Origin: Hoeflea sp.
GTDB taxonomy: Bacteria; Pseudomonadota; Alphaproteobacteria; Rhizobiales; Rhizobiaceae
DNA length: 64,000 nt
Assembly (NCBI GenBank): GCA_019084245.1
Contig: JAHRFE010000027.1
Span: 62,001-126,000 of the forward strand
Reading direction: 5' to 3'
Part shown: one piece after another, positions 52,655 to 62,030 of the stretch
How positions within the stretch are numbered: position 1 is the stretch's first letter
How the letters are laid out: each line of letters opens with the position of its first letter
The notes under the pieces: generated by a model
The model's database searches: none
Seen by the model: only the letters and a program-made list of their open reading frames with translations
What the model was told of the DNA's origin: nothing
Made by a program: the position numbers and the translations under genes

Positions 52655-53575
52655 TCAGGCAGGCAAGGGAATGAACTCTTCCTCATCGCCTGGCACGATG
52701 TCGAACCGGCCCGTGCGCCATTCGGCCTTGGCCTGCTCGATCCGCTCCTTTGAGGAGGACACGAAGTTCCACCAGATATGGCGTTTGGTGGGGATGCTTT
52801 CGCCGCCAAACAGCATCATCCGCGCGCCAATTGGTCCGGCGGTGATGGTGATGGCGTCACCGGGGCGAAGCACCAGCAGCTGATCGGGGCCGAAGCGGTC
52901 GCCGGCAATCTCGATTTCGCCCTCCAGCAGGTAGATCGCGCGCTCTTCCCATTGGGCGTCAAACGGCGCCGATACAGATGGCTCCAGCGCCAGATCGACA
53001 TAGAGCGTGCCGACGTGCTGCGGCACGGGCGAAACGGATCCGCCAAAACTGCCCATGACCACGCGGGCGCGGGTGCCGTGATCGGTTATTTCAGGCAGGG
53101 CCGTGGTGGCAATGTGGGAGAACACCGGATCGATCTCCTCAAGATGATCGGGCAGCGCCAGCCAGGTCTGCAGGCCGGAGATCGCCATCTCGCCGCCGCG
53201 CATCTCGTCAGGAGTCCGCTCGGAATGGACAATGCCGCGGCCCGCCGTCATCAGGTTCACGTCGCCGGGCCTGATCACCATTTCGGTGCCGAGACTGTCG
53301 CGGTGGCGAATCGCGCCGTCGAACAGATAGGTGACGGTGGAAAGCCCGATATGCGGGTGAGGGCGCACATCCATGGCATCGCCGCCCTTGAGAATGGCGG
53401 GTCCCATCCGGTCGAAGAAGATGAACGGTCCCACCATGCGGCGGCGCGCCGTAGGCAGGGCGCGGCGCACCGAAAAGCCGCCGATATCGCGCGAGGAGGG
53501 GATGATCAGGTGTTCGATCGCGTCGCAGGAAAAGGCATCACCGGGTTCCGGGTCGCCGCCGGGAAAGAAGCTCAT
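52655..53575 (-). CDS. pirin family protein
   Basis: A 306-residue bicupin of the pirin family, a group with quercetinase-like or regulatory roles. RRALPTARRRMVGPFIFFDRMGP and the metal-binding HPHIGLSTVTYLFDGAIRHRDSLG are diagnostic, with HSERTP following. The second cupin carries fewer metal ligands, as usual in pirins. AGGAGGA precedes the ATG at 53575. It is leftward, below xseB and the HDAC-like gene. Its last codons are the parent copy of the fragment at 52108-52175. Confidence 0.9.
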   Translation of the reverse strand: MSFFPGGDPEPGDAFSCDAIEHLIIPSSRDIGGFSVRRALPTARRRMVGPFIFFDRMGPAILKGGDAMDVRPHPHIGLSTVTYLFDGAIRHRDSLGTEMVIRPGDVNLMTAGRGIVHSERTPDEMRGGEMAISGLQTWLALPDHLEEIDPVFSHIATTALPEITDHGTRARVVMGSFGGSVSPVPQHVGTLYVDLALEPSVSAPFDAQWEERAIYLLEGEIEIAGDRFGPDQLLVLRPGDAITITAGPIGARMMLFGGESIPTKRHIWWNFVSSSKERIEQAKAEWRTGRFDIVPGDEEEFIPLPA

Positions 53576-53611
53576 GCCATCCTCCTGTTCGCGGGCGCTG
53601 GACGGCCCCGC

Positions 53612-53857
53612 CTATTCCGTATCCAGCGGCTCGGTTCCAACCGGCTGGCCCTGCCGGTCAAGCCGGATCTTCTCGATCCGCTTTTCGGCAGCCGACAGCA
53701 GCTTCTCGCAATGCGCCTTCAGGGCTTCGCCGCGCTCATAGATCTCGATCGATTTGTCGAGCGCCACGTCGCCGCGTTCCAGCTGTTCGACGATACGCTC
53801 CAGCTCGGCCACGGCCTCTTCGAAACTCAGCTCCGTGATCTCCCTGGTCTCGCTCAT
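53612..53857 (-). CDS. xseB: exodeoxyribonuclease VII small subunit
   Basis: An 81-residue helical protein with [37 protein letters not shown], the signature of XseB. It binds the large subunit XseA (not in this window) to form ExoVII, which degrades single-stranded DNA. It starts 3 bp after the stop of the HDAC-like gene, so the two are cotranscribed; pirin follows after 36 bp. Confidence 0.94.
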   Translation of the reverse strand: MSETREITELSFEEAVAELERIVEQLERGDVALDKSIEIYERGEALKAHCEKLLSAAEKRIEKIRLDRQGQPVGTEPLDTE

Positions 53858-53860
53858 CCC

Positions 53861-54787
53861 TCAGCCCTCCTGCAACCGGATCACATGGGCGGCGGCCGAT
53901 TCCGCCAGACCCACGAGATCATAGCCGCCTTCGAGCAGGCTGACGAGACGGTTGCCCGCAGTGCGGCCGGCGATTTCCATCACCTTGCCCGTCGCCCAGT
54001 CGAAATCGTCGGCGACCAGGTTGATCTCCGCGAGCGGATCGCGGTGATGGGCGTCAAAGCCTGCCGAGATGATGATGAGGTCGGCGTGCGCCTCTTGAAG
54101 CGCGGGAAGGATCTTGGTGCGGAACGCCTCACGGAAATGGTCGCTGCCGTCATTGGCCGACAAGGGGGCGTTGAAGATGTTGCCCTTGCCGGTTTCCGAG
54201 CGCGCGCCGGTGCCCGGATAAAGCGGCATCTGGTGGGTGGAGCAATACACTACGCTCGGATCGTCGTAGAAGATGTCCTGGGTGCCGTTGCCGTGGTGCA
54301 CGTCCCAGTCAATGATCGCCACGCGTTCGGCGCCATAGACCTTCTGGGCGTGTCTTGCGGCGATTGCCGCCTGGTTGAACAGGCAGAAGCCCATCGAGGT
54401 GTTTTTCTCGGCATGGTGGCCGGGCGGCCTTGTGGCGACAAAGGCATTGTCGGCCTCCTTGCGGAACACCGCATCGACTGCGGCCATGGCGCCGCCGACG
54501 CCGATCAGCGCCGCTTCCATCGACCTCGGGCTCGCCACCGTGTCCGAATCGATCCTGGCGAAGCCGCTCTCGGGAATGGCAGCTTTTATGCGCGCCAGAT
54601 ATTCCTCGGGGTGGGCCAGCAGTACGGATTCGGCAGCCGCTTCGGGCGCCAGATGCCGCACCAGCGTGTTGAAATGCTCGTGTTCGAAGATCGCCTCGAG
54701 CGCCTTGAGCCGGTCCGGCCGCTCCGGGTGGCCGGCAGGCGTGAGATGTTCGAGGCAGATCGGATTGTAATAGTAAAATGTGGTCAT
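53861..54787 (-). CDS. histone-deacetylase-like (HDAC superfamily) amidohydrolase
   Basis: A 308-residue zinc amidohydrolase of the bacterial class II HDAC-like group. HLTPAGHPERPDRL at the N-terminus, RPPGHHAEKN (catalytic His pair), DWDVHHGNGTQ (metal Asp and His) and SAGFDAHHRDPLAE (metal Asp) are all conserved. Targets in bacteria include acetylated polyamines and proteins, but no substrate can be inferred here. It is the first gene of the leftward run with xseB, three bases apart, and is divergent from the YcaQ-like gene. Confidence 0.92.
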   Translation of the reverse strand: MTTFYYYNPICLEHLTPAGHPERPDRLKALEAIFEHEHFNTLVRHLAPEAAAESVLLAHPEEYLARIKAAIPESGFARIDSDTVASPRSMEAALIGVGGAMAAVDAVFRKEADNAFVATRPPGHHAEKNTSMGFCLFNQAAIAARHAQKVYGAERVAIIDWDVHHGNGTQDIFYDDPSVVYCSTHQMPLYPGTGARSETGKGNIFNAPLSANDGSDHFREAFRTKILPALQEAHADLIIISAGFDAHHRDPLAEINLVADDFDWATGKVMEIAGRTAGNRLVSLLEGGYDLVGLAESAAAHVIRLQEG

Positions 54788-54958
54788 GAACTCTATCTAG
54801 CGATGAAATCCGGCCGATGCCAGTGCCTTCGATAATGGAAGTGCCGGGAGCTGTCACCTTTGCGGCGGATGCGCCAGAGCGGTGCAGGCGCGAAGCGCTG
54901 CCGCGCGAGACCGGCCGCCCGGACTTGAACAAAGCGCGAACGCATGTAAGCTCGCGTG

Positions 54959-56152
54959 ATGGTGATTCAGATTTCGAACATGGCCGCGCGGCGGATCTTC
55001 CTGGCCAGGCAGGGGCTTTCAGCATCGCCCGCCCGTGCGCTGACCAAGCAGGGTCTGCTTGAGCTCATTCATGATATTGGCTTTGTCCAGGTCGACAGCA
55101 TTTCCACGGTCGAGCGCGCCCACAATCAGATCCTGTTTTCGCGCAACCAGACCTTCCGGCGCGAGCATCTCAGGCAGTTGCTGGAAGAGGACAGGGCGCT
55201 GTTCGAGCACTGGACCCATGACGCCTCGATCATCCCGTGCGCTTTTTATCCCTACTGGAAGCACCGCTTCCGGCGGCGCGAGGCCTCAATGCGTGTGCGA
55301 TGGGCGAAATGGCACGGCCAGGGCTTCGACAAGGCCTTTGACGAAACCTATGCGAAGATCACTGAAGGCGGGGCGATTCTCGCGCGCGAGGTCAAGGAGG
55401 CCGACCACAAGTCCGGCGGCTGGTGGGAATGGCATCCGTCCAAGACGGCGCTTGAATTCCTCTGGCACACCGGCAAGCTGGCGATCAGCGCCCGGGAGAA
55501 CTTCCAGAAAATCTACGACCTGAGCGAGCGGGTCATTCCGGGGCATCATCTCGAGCAGGAGGTGAGCCACGCCGAGTTCGTCGACTGGGCCTGCCGCAGC
55601 GCGCTCTCGCGGCTGGGCTTTGCCACCCACGGCGAAATCGCGGCCTTCTGGGACCTGGTGTCGCCGGAGGAGGCAAAAGACTGGGTGAGATCCAACCGCG
55701 AGGGCCTCGAGGAAGTCGAGATCGAATGCACCGGCGACGTCAAACCCCGTGCTTCCTTTGCATTTCCCGGCCTCTCGCCAGACCCTCAGGACTGGCCCGA
55801 ACCGCCCGCGCGCATCCGGGTGCTGAGCCCGTTCGATCCGCTCTTGCGCGACAGGAACCGCGCTGAACGGTTGTTCGGCTTCCGCTACCGCATCGAGGTG
55901 TTCGTGCCGGAAGCCAGGCGGGAATACGGCTACTACGTCTTTCCGCTGCTTGAGGGCGACCGTCTGATCGGCCGCATCGACATGAGGGCCGACCGCAAGG
56001 CCGATACGCTCAATGTCGCGAGGCTCTGGCTGGAGCCGAAGGTCCGCGCATCGGCCGGACGCATGGCGCGGCTCGAGGCGGAACTGACCCGCATCGCCCG
56101 CTTCGCCGGCGTCAGCGAGGTCGTCTATGCCGAGGGCTGGACCGGCGACTGA
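54959..56152 (+). CDS. YcaQ/AlkX-type winged-helix DNA glycosylase family protein
   Basis: A 397-residue protein of the HTH_42 family. The start ISNMAARRIFLARQGLS, then IHDIGFVQVDSISTVERAHNQILFSRN, matches this family, in which E. coli YcaQ/AlkX unhooks interstrand crosslinks. The family's QxQ-type catalytic site appears here as VQVDS near residue 43. The C-terminal part with FDPLLRDRNRAERLFGFRYRIEVF is also conserved. A GTG one codon upstream is an alternative start. It is divergent from the HDAC-like gene. DNA repair is the likely role. Confidence 0.82.
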   Translation: MVIQISNMAARRIFLARQGLSASPARALTKQGLLELIHDIGFVQVDSISTVERAHNQILFSRNQTFRREHLRQLLEEDRALFEHWTHDASIIPCAFYPYWKHRFRRREASMRVRWAKWHGQGFDKAFDETYAKITEGGAILAREVKEADHKSGGWWEWHPSKTALEFLWHTGKLAISARENFQKIYDLSERVIPGHHLEQEVSHAEFVDWACRSALSRLGFATHGEIAAFWDLVSPEEAKDWVRSNREGLEEVEIECTGDVKPRASFAFPGLSPDPQDWPEPPARIRVLSPFDPLLRDRNRAERLFGFRYRIEVFVPEARREYGYYVFPLLEGDRLIGRIDMRADRKADTLNVARLWLEPKVRASAGRMARLEAELTRIARFAGVSEVVYAEGWTGD

Positions 56153-56298
56153 CAGGGGCATCGGGCAGGGTCACCTGGAATCGGCATGAAATCCCACATT
56201 TTTTAAAGGCCTGGAGTTGTTGATCGCGGCCTTGTGTGGAACACACGGATCAGTGGCCGCCTGTTCGCGCGGCGCGAATCTGTGTGCGGGACGAATTC

Positions 56299-57069
56299 AT
56301 GGTCAAGCCTGTCATTGGCATCATCGGCAATTCCTACAGTGTGGAGAACAGGTTCTCGGTGCAGATGGCCGGGGAAAAGAACCTCCAGGCCGTCGCCGAT
56401 GTCACCGGCGCCTTGCCGCTGATTTTCGCCGGCAATCCGCTTATCACGGACATATCGGATCTGCTTTCCGTCGTGCATGGCGTTCTCTTGACCGGGGCGC
56501 GGGCCAATGTGCACCCGAGCCTGTTCGGCGCCGAGCCCGATCCCCGGCATGAGCCCTATGACATCGCCCGCGATGCGGTGGCGCTGCCGTTGATCGAGGC
56601 CTGCGTCGCCCGCGGCGTTCCGCTGTTTGGCATATGCCGCGGCTTTCAGGAGATGAATGTCGCAGGCGGAGGCTCGCTGCATCCCGAAATCCGCGACATT
56701 CCAGGCCGCATGAACCATCGCATGCCCCGCCTCGAGACCGGGGAAATCCATCCCGATCCGGCCGTGGTCTTCGCCGACCGCCATGACGTGCAACTGGTTC
56801 CCGATGGCGTCTTTGCCCATATTCTGGGGCGCGAGACAATCCGGGTGAATTCGCTGCACGGGCAGGGCGTTCTCGAACTGGGACCGGATCTCATTGCCGA
56901 AGGCTGGGCCGAGGACGGCACCATCGAGGCGATTCGCTTCAGGGCGGCGCAAGGCTTTGCGCTCGGCGTGCAATGGCATGCCGAGTATGATCCGCAAGGC
57001 AATCCGATCAACCAGGCGCTGTTTCGGGCTTTCGGCGAGGCGGTGCGGGTCTACAAGGGGCAGGGCTGA
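56299..57069 (+). CDS. class I glutamine amidotransferase-like (PuuD/C26) hydrolase
   Basis: A 256-residue gamma-glutamyl-gamma-aminobutyrate hydrolase-type protein. The nucleophile is Cys113 in LFGICRGFQEMNV, and the His/Glu pair is in GVQWHAEYDP near residue 230. GVLLTGARANVHPSLFG is the usual early motif. Family members hydrolyse gamma-glutamylated amines, as in putrescine utilisation, but no partner genes lie nearby. The ATG at 56299 is chosen over an in-frame GTG at 56236 because homologues begin KPVIGI. Confidence 0.9.
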   Translation: MVKPVIGIIGNSYSVENRFSVQMAGEKNLQAVADVTGALPLIFAGNPLITDISDLLSVVHGVLLTGARANVHPSLFGAEPDPRHEPYDIARDAVALPLIEACVARGVPLFGICRGFQEMNVAGGGSLHPEIRDIPGRMNHRMPRLETGEIHPDPAVVFADRHDVQLVPDGVFAHILGRETIRVNSLHGQGVLELGPDLIAEGWAEDGTIEAIRFRAAQGFALGVQWHAEYDPQGNPINQALFRAFGEAVRVYKGQG

Positions 57070-57078
57070 CCGCCCGCG

Positions 57079-57885
57079 CTATCGCGGGAGCGATCCGGCG
57101 ATGGCTTCCCATTCCCCGAGCAGCGCATCCCGGGCACGCAGGCCGCCGGACACGGATTGCTGCGTCTCGTCCTGGTCGAGGCGAGCGAAGACCAGCGTTC
57201 TTCCGTCGCGCCGGGCCCAGCCGACATACCAGCCCCAGGCCCGCGCCCGGTCGAAGGAGCCATCCGCTTTTCTTGGATAGGCCGTTCCGGTCTTGCCCGA
57301 GACGGTCCAGCCGCCGGCAGTTTGGCTCTCGACGATCGCGATCGTCTGGTCGATGGCGTTCGCCGCCACGGGCAGCCGGCGCTCGATGAGCTTGCCGAGG
57401 AACAGGACTTGCTCCACGGGCGAGATTTTCAGCGACGAGGCAATCCAGGACCGTTCAAGCCCGTTGTCCTTGCCGGGATCGCCGGACATGTCCGCATTGC
57501 CGTAATCAAAGCTGGCAGCGTAGCGCGTGAGTTCTGCGGTCCCGAGGGCGCGGGTGATGCGCTGCGAGTACCAGACAACCGAATGCCGGAGCCAACTCGC
57601 CGGATCGTTGGGCTGCGTCCACGCCTTGCCGCCCCAGTCCGGATCGCCCTTCCGGTAGGTGAGGACCGGATCCTGCGCATCCTTGAGAAAACCCGAATCA
57701 AATCCGATCAGGCTCAGCGGAAGCTTGAACGTCGACGCCGGGGTGACCCGTGTCCGGCAATCACCGTCCTCGTGCAGGATGGTCCCCGAAGTGCTGGCCA
57801 CGATCATGCAGACGGGGCGCGCCTGGGCCGGGGTTACGGCCAGCCACAAGACAGCGGAGAGAGCAACCGGAATGGAAGCTGTCAT
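57079..57885 (-). CDS. class D (OXA-type) beta-lactamase family protein
   Basis: A 268-residue serine hydrolase with a signal peptide (about 1-22). All class D landmarks are present: STFK (Ser51 and Lys54), SVV (102-104), YGN (128-130), the conserved Trp147 in WIASSLKIS, and KTG (198-200). It should be exported to the periplasm and acylated by beta-lactams. The substrate range cannot be inferred. It is a chromosomal gene next to ribB with no mobile element nearby, so it looks native rather than recently acquired. The 14 upstream codons were dropped to give the signal peptide. Confidence 0.9.
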   Translation of the reverse strand: MTASIPVALSAVLWLAVTPAQARPVCMIVASTSGTILHEDGDCRTRVTPASTFKLPLSLIGFDSGFLKDAQDPVLTYRKGDPDWGGKAWTQPNDPASWLRHSVVWYSQRITRALGTAELTRYAASFDYGNADMSGDPGKDNGLERSWIASSLKISPVEQVLFLGKLIERRLPVAANAIDQTIAIVESQTAGGWTVSGKTGTAYPRKADGSFDRARAWGWYVGWARRDGRTLVFARLDQDETQQSVSGGLRARDALLGEWEAIAGSLPR

Positions 57886-57939
57886 CTGCGCCAAAGGCCG
57901 GTCCTTCGACGGGAAAGCGCGCCGCACATTTGACCTGCC

Positions 57940-59040
57940 TCAGATGATCTCGGTGGACGAGATCCTGATGCCAAAGCCCTCCAGCCCGACATAGTGGCGT
58001 TCGCGCGACGCATAGAGCCGGATCGAGGAGATTCCGAGGTCCCTCAGGATCTGGGCACCGAGACCGATCTCGAGCCACTCGTCCTCGCGCGCCTGCGCCT
58101 CGGCATGGCCTTCCCCGTCATCGGCAACCTCCCGCCGCGAGGCCCGCTGGCCGACGCCGACCGACCCTTCGCGCAAGTAGACCACCACGCCACGGCCCTG
58201 GGAGGCCATTCGCTCCATGATCGCCGTCATCGGATCCTGTTTGGAAAACACGTCCTCGACGACGGATTCGAGATGCAGCCTGACGGGAATATCGACGCCA
58301 TCGCGGATGTCGCCGAAGACCACGGCCAGGTGATGCATCGGATCCCAGGGCAGCTTGTAGGAATAGGCCTTGGCGGGGCCTGCGACGGTTTCCACATCGA
58401 AGCTGTCGACGTGATGGACCAGTGTTTCCTTGCGCTGGCGGTAGGCGATCAGATCGGCCACCGACACCTGCTTGAGGCCATGCCGGACGGAGAAGTCGTC
58501 GACCTGGGGGCCACGCGTCACGGTGCCGTCATCATTGACCAGTTCGCAGATCACCGCGACCGGCGGCAGGCTCGCGAGCCGGCACAGATCCACCGCCGCC
58601 TCGGTATGGCCCGAGCGCATCAGCACCCCGCCCTCGCGCGCGATCAGGGGAAAGATATGGCCCGGACGGGTGAAGTCGCTGGCGCCCGCGTTGGGATTGG
58701 CGAGATTGCGCGCGGTCAGGGTGCGGTCGTCCGCCGAGATCCCCGTCGTGGTGCCGTGCTTGTAGTCGACCGAGACTGTGAACGCCGTGGTGTGCGCCGA
58801 ATCGTTTTCAGCCACCATGGCGGTGAGGTTGAGCCGCTTGGCTTCCTCGCGCGGCATCGGCGTGCACACAATGCCGGAGGTGTGGCGCACGATGAAGGCC
58901 ATCTTCTCGGGCGTGCAGTGCACCGCGGCGACGATCAGGTCGCCTTCATTCTCGCGGCCTCCGTCATCGGTGACAACGACGATTTCGCCGGCTTCAAATG
59001 CACGAATGGCGTCAACGACGCGGGCTTGGTCATACGTCAT
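57940..59040 (-). CDS. ribB: 3,4-dihydroxy-2-butanone 4-phosphate synthase with a degenerate GTP cyclohydrolase II-like domain
   Basis: A 366-residue protein. The N-terminal DHBP synthase domain (to about 205) has the acidic-loop motif RENEGD (29-34), TTGISADDR and [11 protein letters not shown]. The C-terminal domain (about 210-366) is shaped like GTP cyclohydrolase II but lacks the zinc-binding cysteines expected in RibA, so it is probably non-catalytic for that step. Such bifunctional-looking RibB proteins occur in alphaproteobacteria, so a separate RibA should exist elsewhere. It follows aroC by 12 bp. I see no FMN riboswitch upstream. Confidence 0.9.
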   Translation of the reverse strand: MTYDQARVVDAIRAFEAGEIVVVTDDGGRENEGDLIVAAVHCTPEKMAFIVRHTSGIVCTPMPREEAKRLNLTAMVAENDSAHTTAFTVSVDYKHGTTTGISADDRTLTARNLANPNAGASDFTRPGHIFPLIAREGGVLMRSGHTEAAVDLCRLASLPPVAVICELVNDDGTVTRGPQVDDFSVRHGLKQVSVADLIAYRQRKETLVHHVDSFDVETVAGPAKAYSYKLPWDPMHHLAVVFGDIRDGVDIPVRLHLESVVEDVFSKQDPMTAIMERMASQGRGVVVYLREGSVGVGQRASRREVADDGEGHAEAQAREDEWLEIGLGAQILRDLGISSIRLYASRERHYVGLEGFGIRISSTEII

Positions 59041-59052
59041 GGCTGAGGTCTT

Positions 59053-60147
59053 TCAGTCGAGGCGGCCGGTCTGGCCGCGGTCTCTCAAATAGTGGTCGGC
59101 GAGTGCACAGGCCACCATGGCTTCGCCGATCGGCACGGCGCGGATGCCGACGCAAGGGTCATGACGGCCCTTGGTCTTCACATCCACCTCCTGGCCGTCG
59201 GAGTCAATCGAGCGCCGCTCGTTGAGGATCGAGGAGGTGGGTTTGACGGCAAACCGGGCGACAACCGGCTGTCCGGTCGAGATGCCGCCGAGGATGCCGC
59301 CGGCATTGTTGGACAGGAACACGGGCTGGCCATCGGAACCGATGCGCATTTCATCGGCATTCTCCTCGCCGCTGATGGAGGCTGCCTCGAAACCATTGCC
59401 GATCTCCACGCCCTTGACCGCGTTGATCGACATCAGGTTTGCGGCAATGTCCTGGTCGAGCTTGGCATAGATCGGCGCACCGAGACCGGCGGGCACGTTT
59501 TCGGCCACCACCTCGATGACGGCGCCCACCGAAGAGCCCGCCTTGCGGATCGTGTCGAGATAGTCCTCCCACACCGGCACCATGGCAGGATCCGGGCAGA
59601 AGAACGGGTTGTTGTCCACCTCGGCCCAGTCCCAGTTGTCACGGTTGATCCTGTGCTGGCCGATCTGCACGAGTGCTGCGCGGACAATCACGCCCGGAAC
59701 CACCAGCCGCGCCAGCCCGCCGGCCGCCACGCGCGCCGCGGTTTCGCGCGCCGAGGAGCGGCCGCCGCCGCGATAGTCGCGCAGGCCGTATTTGACGTCA
59801 TAGGTGAAGTCGGCATGGCCGGGGCGGTAGCGCTTGGCGATTTCCGAATAGTCCTTGGACCGCTGGTCGGTGTTCTCGATCAGCATCGACACCGGCGTGC
59901 CGGTGGTGATCAGGCTGCCATCCTCCTGCGGCATCACGCCCGACAGGACCTTGACCAGATCGTCTTCGCGGCGCTGGGTGACAAAGCGCGACTGGCCCGG
60001 TTTGCGCTTGTCCATCCAGTGCTGCAACTGGGCTTCGGTGAACCTTATGCCGGGCGGGCAGCCGTCAACCACGCAACCGAGCGCCGGGCCGTGGCTTTCG
60101 CCCCAGGTGGTCACGCGAAACAGGTGGCCGAAAGTGTTGTGCGACAT
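59053..60147 (-). CDS. aroC: chorismate synthase
   Basis: A 364-residue enzyme converting EPSP to chorismate with reduced FMN. The N-terminal [15 protein letters not shown] is diagnostic, with [16 protein letters not shown] and [22 protein letters not shown] as the conserved FMN and substrate regions, and the later [20 protein letters not shown]. It is the first gene of the pair with ribB, 12 bp apart. The gap upstream to the DUF1344 gene is about 220 bp. Confidence 0.97.
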   Translation of the reverse strand: MSHNTFGHLFRVTTWGESHGPALGCVVDGCPPGIRFTEAQLQHWMDKRKPGQSRFVTQRREDDLVKVLSGVMPQEDGSLITTGTPVSMLIENTDQRSKDYSEIAKRYRPGHADFTYDVKYGLRDYRGGGRSSARETAARVAAGGLARLVVPGVIVRAALVQIGQHRINRDNWDWAEVDNNPFFCPDPAMVPVWEDYLDTIRKAGSSVGAVIEVVAENVPAGLGAPIYAKLDQDIAANLMSINAVKGVEIGNGFEAASISGEENADEMRIGSDGQPVFLSNNAGGILGGISTGQPVVARFAVKPTSSILNERRSIDSDGQEVDVKTKGRHDPCVGIRAVPIGEAMVACALADHYLRDRGQTGRLD

Positions 60148-60370
60148 GCGATTGAACCATCACCAGGGCGGGGCGAGCCCGCTTTTGAACATTTGCCGTG
60201 ACTTCTAGAGGAAATCGGGGGGCGGGGGGAAGTCTTTTTGTGCAATGAGCCTCGGACCGGCGCTGCTTCGTTGACATCACGAATGTTTACGTTTCACATG
60301 CCGCCATAAATTTTGCCACATTCTGCCCCTTGAAAGAGGCAACTCGAATCCAATGATCAAGGACTGTCCG

Positions 60371-60631
60371 ATGCGTTTTGCAATTTCCGCTCTGTTGACT
60401 GTTTCCGCCATGCTCGCCCCTTTCTCGTCCTGGGCCCAAAGCGCTGATGCCACCGGCCTGATCGCCGAGGTCTCAACTGCGGAGCAGACCATCAAGCTCA
60501 GCGACGGCAAGGTCTACCAGACGCCGGCCGAGTTCAATTTCGAAGGCCTGGAGAAGGATGTGGAAGTGGTGATCTTCTACACCGAGATTGATGGCAAGCG
60601 GATGATCAACGATCTCGAACTGGCGCAGTAA
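60371..60631 (+). CDS. DUF1344 periplasmic protein
   Basis: An 86-residue exported protein. The signal peptide ends near SSWA-Q, and the mature part GLIAEVSTAEQTIKLSDGKVYQTP and VIFYTEIDGKRMINDLEL matches the small DUF1344 family, found in rhizobia. AAGGA is 8 bp ahead of the ATG at 60371, so the upstream six codons are dropped. The function is unknown. A weak CCCCG/CGGGG hairpin follows the stop. Confidence 0.8.
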   Translation: MRFAISALLTVSAMLAPFSSWAQSADATGLIAEVSTAEQTIKLSDGKVYQTPAEFNFEGLEKDVEVVIFYTEIDGKRMINDLELAQ

Positions 60632-60696
60632 CGGACCCCGCCTCGAACCGGGGCCTTTGGCGGCCCTTGGGCAGACAGGGGTGACACCCCCCGGCG

Positions 60697-60791
60697 CCGC
60701 GCATCCATCCGGATGCGCAAATTCGCTGCAAGACTTTGATTTGGTGCATGGACGTTATCGCGCCAAGGAAATCATTCGAGCGCGACAGTAA
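60697..60791 (+). repeat. two-hairpin intergenic element, copy C
   Basis: A GCGCATCC-ATCC-GGATGCGC hairpin, then AAATTCGCTGCAAGACTTTGA, TGGTGCATGGACGTTATCG, and a weaker second stem TCGCGC / GCGCGA, then GCGACAG. It lies just beyond the stop of the leftward GFA gene (60792), as copy A lies beyond the FAD-linked oxidase gene. Confidence 0.75.
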
Positions 60792-61262
60792 CTAGAACCC
60801 CAGCGCCCTGCGCCGCCTCCTGGCCTCTTCGGGCCAGAACTCGTCGACGCTCGAATAGAAAATCCCGAAGGCCGGCACGTCCGGCGGCAACCCCACCCAC
60901 GGCAGTTTGGACCGCGTGAAGATATGCACGTCCGGCGGCAGCAGCGCCGGTTCGTCGAGCGTGCCGACACGCACGAAAACCATGGTCCGGCGCCGTCCGT
61001 AGTCCGACCAGACCGTGACGCCGCACTCGGCGCAGCGGTACAGGTCATGCGGGCGGCCGCTGTCGGTCGGCATCGCATAGACCGCCGTGGCGCCCTGCTC
61101 GAGATCGATATTGTCGCGTTCGATGATGACGTTGATGACGAAGGCGCTGCCGGTCTGGCGCTGGCAGTCCCTACAATGGCAGCAATGCACGATCATCGGC
61201 GAGGTCCTGAGCCGGTAGCGCAGGGCGCCGCATCCGCAACCGCCGGAAAGATTGGTGCTCAT
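60792..61262 (-). CDS. GFA (glutathione-dependent formaldehyde-activating-like) family protein
   Basis: A 156-residue zinc-binding protein. Cysteines Cys9, Cys11, Cys28, Cys30 and Cys33, then Cys77 and Cys80 (CAECG), follow the GFA/CENP-V family pattern. Start and end fit the family, with QTGSAFVINVIIERDNI. Only some members act in formaldehyde oxidation. No other C1 gene is in the window. GGAG lies 7 bp before the ATG at 61262; the open frame extends 27 codons upstream without support. Confidence 0.87.
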   Translation of the reverse strand: MSTNLSGGCGCGALRYRLRTSPMIVHCCHCRDCQRQTGSAFVINVIIERDNIDLEQGATAVYAMPTDSGRPHDLYRCAECGVTVWSDYGRRRTMVFVRVGTLDEPALLPPDVHIFTRSKLPWVGLPPDVPAFGIFYSSVDEFWPEEARRRRRALGF

Positions 61263-61397
61263 GACGTCTCCGTCCAGGTGACCAGACATTCGGCGTGCAA
61301 CGGCTCCCGCGCCGCCGCCCGAAGGCCCGTGAAGGACGGCCAATCTAGCCGCGCATCCGCGCGGGGAAAAGCCTGCTCTGCTGAGATCGGACCGATG

Positions 61398-61988
61398 TCA
61401 GACCCAGCCGATGGCGCCGTCCTTGATCTTCAGCACCCGGTCCTGCGGAATGTCGATCATCGCCGCATCGTCTCCCGCCACATTGCCGATCCTGTTGAAC
61501 AGGGTGCGCACGACACCGCCATGGGCGACACAGATCGTAGGTCCGGTGAGTGTGGTCAGAAACCGGTCGATGCGATGGGCCAGCATGGCGTAGCTTTCAG
61601 CCCGCTCGCCTGGCGGCCGGAAATCCCATTTGCCCTCATCGCGTTGTATGATGAGGTGGTGTGAATGAACCGCCACTTCGTCGAGCGTTTGCCCCTCCCA
61701 GTCGCCGAACGACAGTTCGATCAGCAGCGGATCGGTGCGGTATCCGCCGGGCTCAAGGCCGGCCGCTTCACGCACAAGCTCCATGGTTTCACGGGTTCGC
61801 CCCAGCGGGCTTGCCACCCAGTCAAATTGCGATAGCGGAAATTCGAGATCCGGAATTGACGCCAGCGTGCGGCCGTTCGCCCTTGCCTGACTGCGGCCGG
61901 TGTCATTGAGCGGGATGTCGCGCGCGCCCTGAAGCCGCTCCTCCCGGTTGTAGTCCGTCTGTCCGTGGCGGATCACATAGAGAAGCAT
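61398..61988 (-). CDS. histidine phosphatase family protein (phosphoglycerate-mutase-like)
   Basis: A 196-residue member of the histidine phosphatase superfamily. The phospho-histidine is in the RHGQTDYN motif (His8), with GRSQARANGRTL, SPLGRTRETMELV and the later AHGGVVRTLFNRIG. It may be a small-molecule phosphatase rather than a glycolytic mutase. It is leftward, 42 bp downstream of fabI, and in rhizobia often lies between fabI and aroC. Here the GFA and DUF1344 genes separate it from aroC. Confidence 0.9.
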   Translation of the reverse strand: MLLYVIRHGQTDYNREERLQGARDIPLNDTGRSQARANGRTLASIPDLEFPLSQFDWVASPLGRTRETMELVREAAGLEPGGYRTDPLLIELSFGDWEGQTLDEVAVHSHHLIIQRDEGKWDFRPPGERAESYAMLAHRIDRFLTTLTGPTICVAHGGVVRTLFNRIGNVAGDDAAMIDIPQDRVLKIKDGAIGWV

Positions 61989-62030
61989 GCCGTTGGTCCT
62001 GGTCTCGCTTTGAGCCTCTGAAGGCTGATC

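Noticed and set aside
59041-60370. Possible FMN riboswitch ahead of ribB
   Set aside because: The upstream neighbour aroC ends only 12 bp before ribB, and no conserved RFN-like sequence is seen there or before aroC.
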